This document shows, in pieces, positions 15,418-17,052 of a stretch of 17,052 bases of DNA. A model generated the notes under the pieces. That model saw only the letters and a list, made by a program, of their open reading frames with translations, did no database searches and was not told the DNA's origin. The stretch lies in the NCBI GenBank assembly GCA_016190205.1, contig JACPQZ010000011.1, positions 1 through 17,052 of the forward strand, read 5' to 3'. A program made the translations under genes and the position numbers. How positions within the stretch are numbered: the stretch's first letter is position 1; the number at the start of each line of letters is the position of its first letter. The stretch is from Candidatus Omnitrophota bacterium. GTDB lineage: Bacteria > Omnitrophota > JACPQZ01.

Positions 15418-15455
15418 GCACCCTCTTGCTTCACCCTCCGCCAGAAGAATCCTGA

Positions 15456-15512
15456 TCAAAGTGGATCGAGGTTATCCCCGAGGTGAGGCAAAGTCAAGTG
15501 TAAATTTACACA
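15456..15512 (-). promoter_or_regulatory. Promoter/operator element copy 2 (cobUTS operon)
   Basis: On the minus strand TTGACT (15497-15492) and TAACCT (15474-15469) are 17 bases apart. A perfect 14-bp palindrome GTGTAAATTTACAC (15498-15511) sits just upstream of the -35. The 57-bp block is 52/57 identical to copy 1 at 12886-12942. The conserved part includes the spacer and the first ~7 transcribed bases, so it is more than just promoter hexamers. Confidence 0.75.
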
Positions 15513-15597
15513 CCCCCCTCCTATTTCCCACCCTTTTCACATCCTGCTATTCCGTAATCAGTTGCAAAAGAGGGCGCTGTCCCCTTCCAAAGTGTAG

Positions 15598-15603
15598 TAT
15601 AAT
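15598..15603 (+). promoter_or_regulatory. Candidate -10 box for the PilM-like gene
   Basis: A perfect TATAAT lies 30 bases before the TTG start at 15634. No good -35 is found at 16-18 bases upstream (CGCTGT at 15575-15580), so the promoter would be weak or activator-dependent. Confidence 0.4.
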
Positions 15604-15633
15604 TTTAATGTCAGCGTATGCGGGGGATCTCTA

Positions 15634-16602
15634 TTGGAAAAATTACCGGACAACGCGCCTGAAAAGACTTCGCTCGCCACTTTGGAGCTGGGAGAGGAGC
15701 TCGCCCGGTGGATCCGATACGATGTGGCCGGCGAGCAGGTCGAGGTCTTAAGCGAGGAAGAGTGGCACTGGTCGCCGGAGGAGAGGCAGAATGCCTCCCT
15801 CCTCTACTGGCTGCGCGAGCGTTGCGCCCGCGACCGGCTGAACCCGAATCAGGTGCGCGTCCTCTTGGCCGACGGTTCCATCCGCCTGCGCAGCGTTTTT
15901 CCCAAGGAGGGTGAACCGGGTTCAGACCCCGATTCCCCCCCCGCACCCCATATGAAACCCGAAGTGACCGCCCCAGATCGGCTGAAGATTACGGTGGGTC
16001 TCTTGAACGAAGCGGGTATCCGCACGCATCAAATAAGCCTTAAGGAGCATGCCCTCTTTGAGGCCCTCTGCCGGGGGAGCGCCGCCGCGGAGACGGGCAG
16101 GCGCGCGGCCTTGTTTTCCCTCGAGCCCGGCATCCTCACGGTGACGGTCGCGCAGAGAAACGCTATGCTGTCCGCCCATCGCGTACCCGTCGATACCGGC
16201 GACTGCGATTTGACTTCCCTCTCGACCCGCAAGGCCCTGCTTCAGGAAGTGCGCACGATCTTAGACTATGAGAAGGCGCTCCTCAAGCACCCCGTCGACA
16301 CGATCTATTTCGCGGCCGACGAGCCCGACGTGGAAGTCTTCTGCGAGTGGCTATCCCAAGCCCTGGAGATCCCGATACAGCCCTGGGTCACCTATGACTT
16401 AAGCTGTATCGGCATCAAGACGCACTACGAGGGTGCCGCCCTGGATGAACTCAAGGCAAGCCTGGACGAGGTCTTTAAGCCCGCGGACCCCTGGACAAAC
16501 GTGACGTCCCAAATAAAAAAATCAGTCCGCGCGCTTGTCTTCGGCGGGCTGATTCTGGCCGTCTATGTAGCGGTCCTCGTCTGGTCGTTACTCCACTCCT
16601 GA
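15634..16602 (+). CDS. PilM/GspL-like protein with C-terminal membrane anchor (tentative)
   Basis: The protein has 322 residues and no strong family match. Features suggest a diverged actin-like fold as in PilM or GspL: an N-terminal strand pair LATLELGEELARWIRYD, two lobes, then LLQEVRTILDYEKALLKH followed by DTIYFAADEPDVEVFCEWLS and LEIPIQPW, which parallel PilM's helix, beta strand and 'lgipv' pattern. Residues ~299-320 form a single transmembrane helix at the very C-terminus (VFGGLILAVYVAVLVW), unusual for cytosolic PilM and reminiscent of a GspL cut off after its membrane segment. The start is TTG at 15634 with GGGGGA about seven bases upstream; no in-frame ATG is available nearby. It is encoded alone on the plus strand, and its end overlaps the convergent lipoprotein gene by 15 bp. 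Confidence 0.75.
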   Translation: MEKLPDNAPEKTSLATLELGEELARWIRYDVAGEQVEVLSEEEWHWSPEERQNASLLYWLRERCARDRLNPNQVRVLLADGSIRLRSVFPKEGEPGSDPDSPPAPHMKPEVTAPDRLKITVGLLNEAGIRTHQISLKEHALFEALCRGSAAAETGRRAALFSLEPGILTVTVAQRNAMLSAHRVPVDTGDCDLTSLSTRKALLQEVRTILDYEKALLKHPVDTIYFAADEPDVEVFCEWLSQALEIPIQPWVTYDLSCIGIKTHYEGAALDELKASLDEVFKPADPWTNVTSQIKKSVRALVFGGLILAVYVAVLVWSLLHS

Positions 16603-17025
16603 AACAGCAGGAGCCGGGGCCTTGACCCCCTCCAACTCCTCCTCAAGAATCTTGATCTTTCCCTCTAAGGCCGTTTTTTCGACCGTGAGGTCCCTCACGA
16701 GCTGTTCCAGGCGGATCTGACCCTCGGCGAGCTCCGCGTTCGCCTTTTCCACCTTCAGCTTTTCGTTGGAGTTCTGGTCCAGCTGGTCCTCCAAAATACC
16801 AATCTCTTTTTCGAGCGCGTCGTATTCCGCCTGCGGAACCCCGCAGCCCGTCAATAACATGGAAAAAAGCAATGTTAGACTACAGACTACATACCACAGA
16901 CTACAGACAAAAGACCCGAGACCCGAGACCCGAGACCCGCAACTGGAAGTGTCTTTGATCGTTCCAGTCTTCAGTCTGTAGTCTTCGGTCTTCAGTCTAC
17001 GCCCTGCCTCATCTTTTTTGCACAT
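16588..17025 (-). CDS. Coiled-coil lipoprotein with unusual repeat-encoded leader
   Basis: The protein has 145 residues. The ATG at 17025 has a perfect AAGGAG seven bases upstream. The first ~35 residues are hydrophilic and oddly basic (RRLKTEDYRLKTG), then comes a hydrophobic segment ending in the lipobox LLTGC with Cys at 61. After that, residues ~66-135 are a heptad-rich coiled coil (LEKEIGILEDQLD, LEQLVRDLTVEKTALEGKIKILEEELEG) and a Pro/Ala tail. It is probably a periplasmic lipoprotein of Lpp-like shape, function unknown. The long leader is encoded by short tandem repeats (16875-17000), suggesting that a repeat expanded inside the 5' end. The 3' end overlaps the convergent gene by 15 bp. 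Confidence 0.75.
   Translation of the reverse strand: MCKKDEAGRRLKTEDYRLKTGTIKDTSSCGSRVSGLGSFVCSLWYVVCSLTLLFSMLLTGCGVPQAEYDALEKEIGILEDQLDQNSNEKLKVEKANAELAEGQIRLEQLVRDLTVEKTALEGKIKILEEELEGVKAPAPAVSGVE
16875..17000. repeat. Short tandem and inverted repeats inside the lipoprotein leader
   Basis: Plus strand: GACTACA-type units (16878-16911), then about three and a half GACCCGA heptamers (16913-16939), and after a gap the inverse type, GTCTTCAGTCTGTAGTCTTC (16967-16996). The two flanks are roughly reverse complements, so a large imperfect hairpin is possible. The heptamer length is not a multiple of three. Confidence 0.75.
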
Positions 17026-17052
17026 GTAAGGACTCCTTTACCAGTCCGGGTA

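Noticed and set aside
15371-15421. GTG at 15421 as the cobU start
   Set aside because: The extra 17 residues would be encoded by the terminator hairpin and are not part of the CobU family; the ATG at 15370 fits family length.
15416-15751. Plus-strand ORF starting before the PilM-like gene, including an ATG at 15608
   Set aside because: It crosses the cobU promoter and then reads the PilM-like gene out of frame; the translation is Arg/Ser-rich and low in information.
16878-16940. Possible CRISPR array in the repeats near the right edge
   Set aside because: Units are only about 7 bp, contiguous, without unique spacers, and lie inside a coding sequence.

Overview
The window is a bacterial chromosome fragment from a Gram-negative (diderm) organism. 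It encodes a TonB-dependent outer-membrane receptor, TonB, a lipoprotein and large secreted proteins. Two noncoding signatures recall repeats I associate with uncultured lineages such as Omnitrophota: a CGTCATTGCGAGG-type dispersed repeat, and GACTACAGACTGAAGACT-like degenerate repeats. That taxonomic guess is weak and no marker gene is present. Almost all genes lie on the minus strand.

Region 1 (1-7003, minus): a secreted-protein operon. A small unrecognised ORF overlaps, by ATGA, an 1805-residue secreted protein built from two diverged copies of a ~465-residue parallel beta-helix domain, separated by five cadherin-like repeats and followed by bacterial Ig-like repeats. Its stop codon overlaps (GTGA) a GTG start of a second secreted Ig-like protein, which runs off the left edge of the window.

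Region 2 (7004-7499): noncoding. It holds a candidate promoter for region 1, three helically phased TTGTTGCAC sites that can form alternative hairpins, a plus-strand terminator with no visible gene in front of it, and a hairpin at the end of the next operon.

Region 3 (7500-15512, minus): a vitamin B12 salvage island. In transcription order it contains promoter, cobU, cobT, cobS; then a second, near-identical promoter, a cobalamin riboswitch, btuB, tonB, a dispersed palindromic repeat, a small DUF6580-like membrane protein, a DUF4430 (transcobalamin-C-terminal-like) secreted protein, cobO, a 41-bp palindrome and a plant-type ferredoxin-NADP reductase. BtuB/TonB would import corrinoid across the outer membrane, CobO would adenosylate it, and CobU/CobT/CobS would assemble the nucleotide loop. 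The reductase is a good candidate for supplying the Co(II) to Co(I) electrons that CobO needs. BtuF/BtuC/BtuD are absent from the window. The DUF4430 and DUF6580-like proteins sit where an inner-membrane corrinoid uptake system would be expected and could be an undescribed one. The two promoters share a 57-bp element (52/57 identical), including a TGTAAATTTACA-type palindrome, so the two halves are probably co-regulated. The cobU leader retains only a terminator, perhaps the remnant of a lost riboswitch.

Region 4 (15634-17025): a plus-strand gene for a PilM/GspL-like actin-fold protein with a C-terminal membrane anchor. It converges with a minus-strand coiled-coil lipoprotein whose long signal region is encoded by short tandem and inverted repeats.
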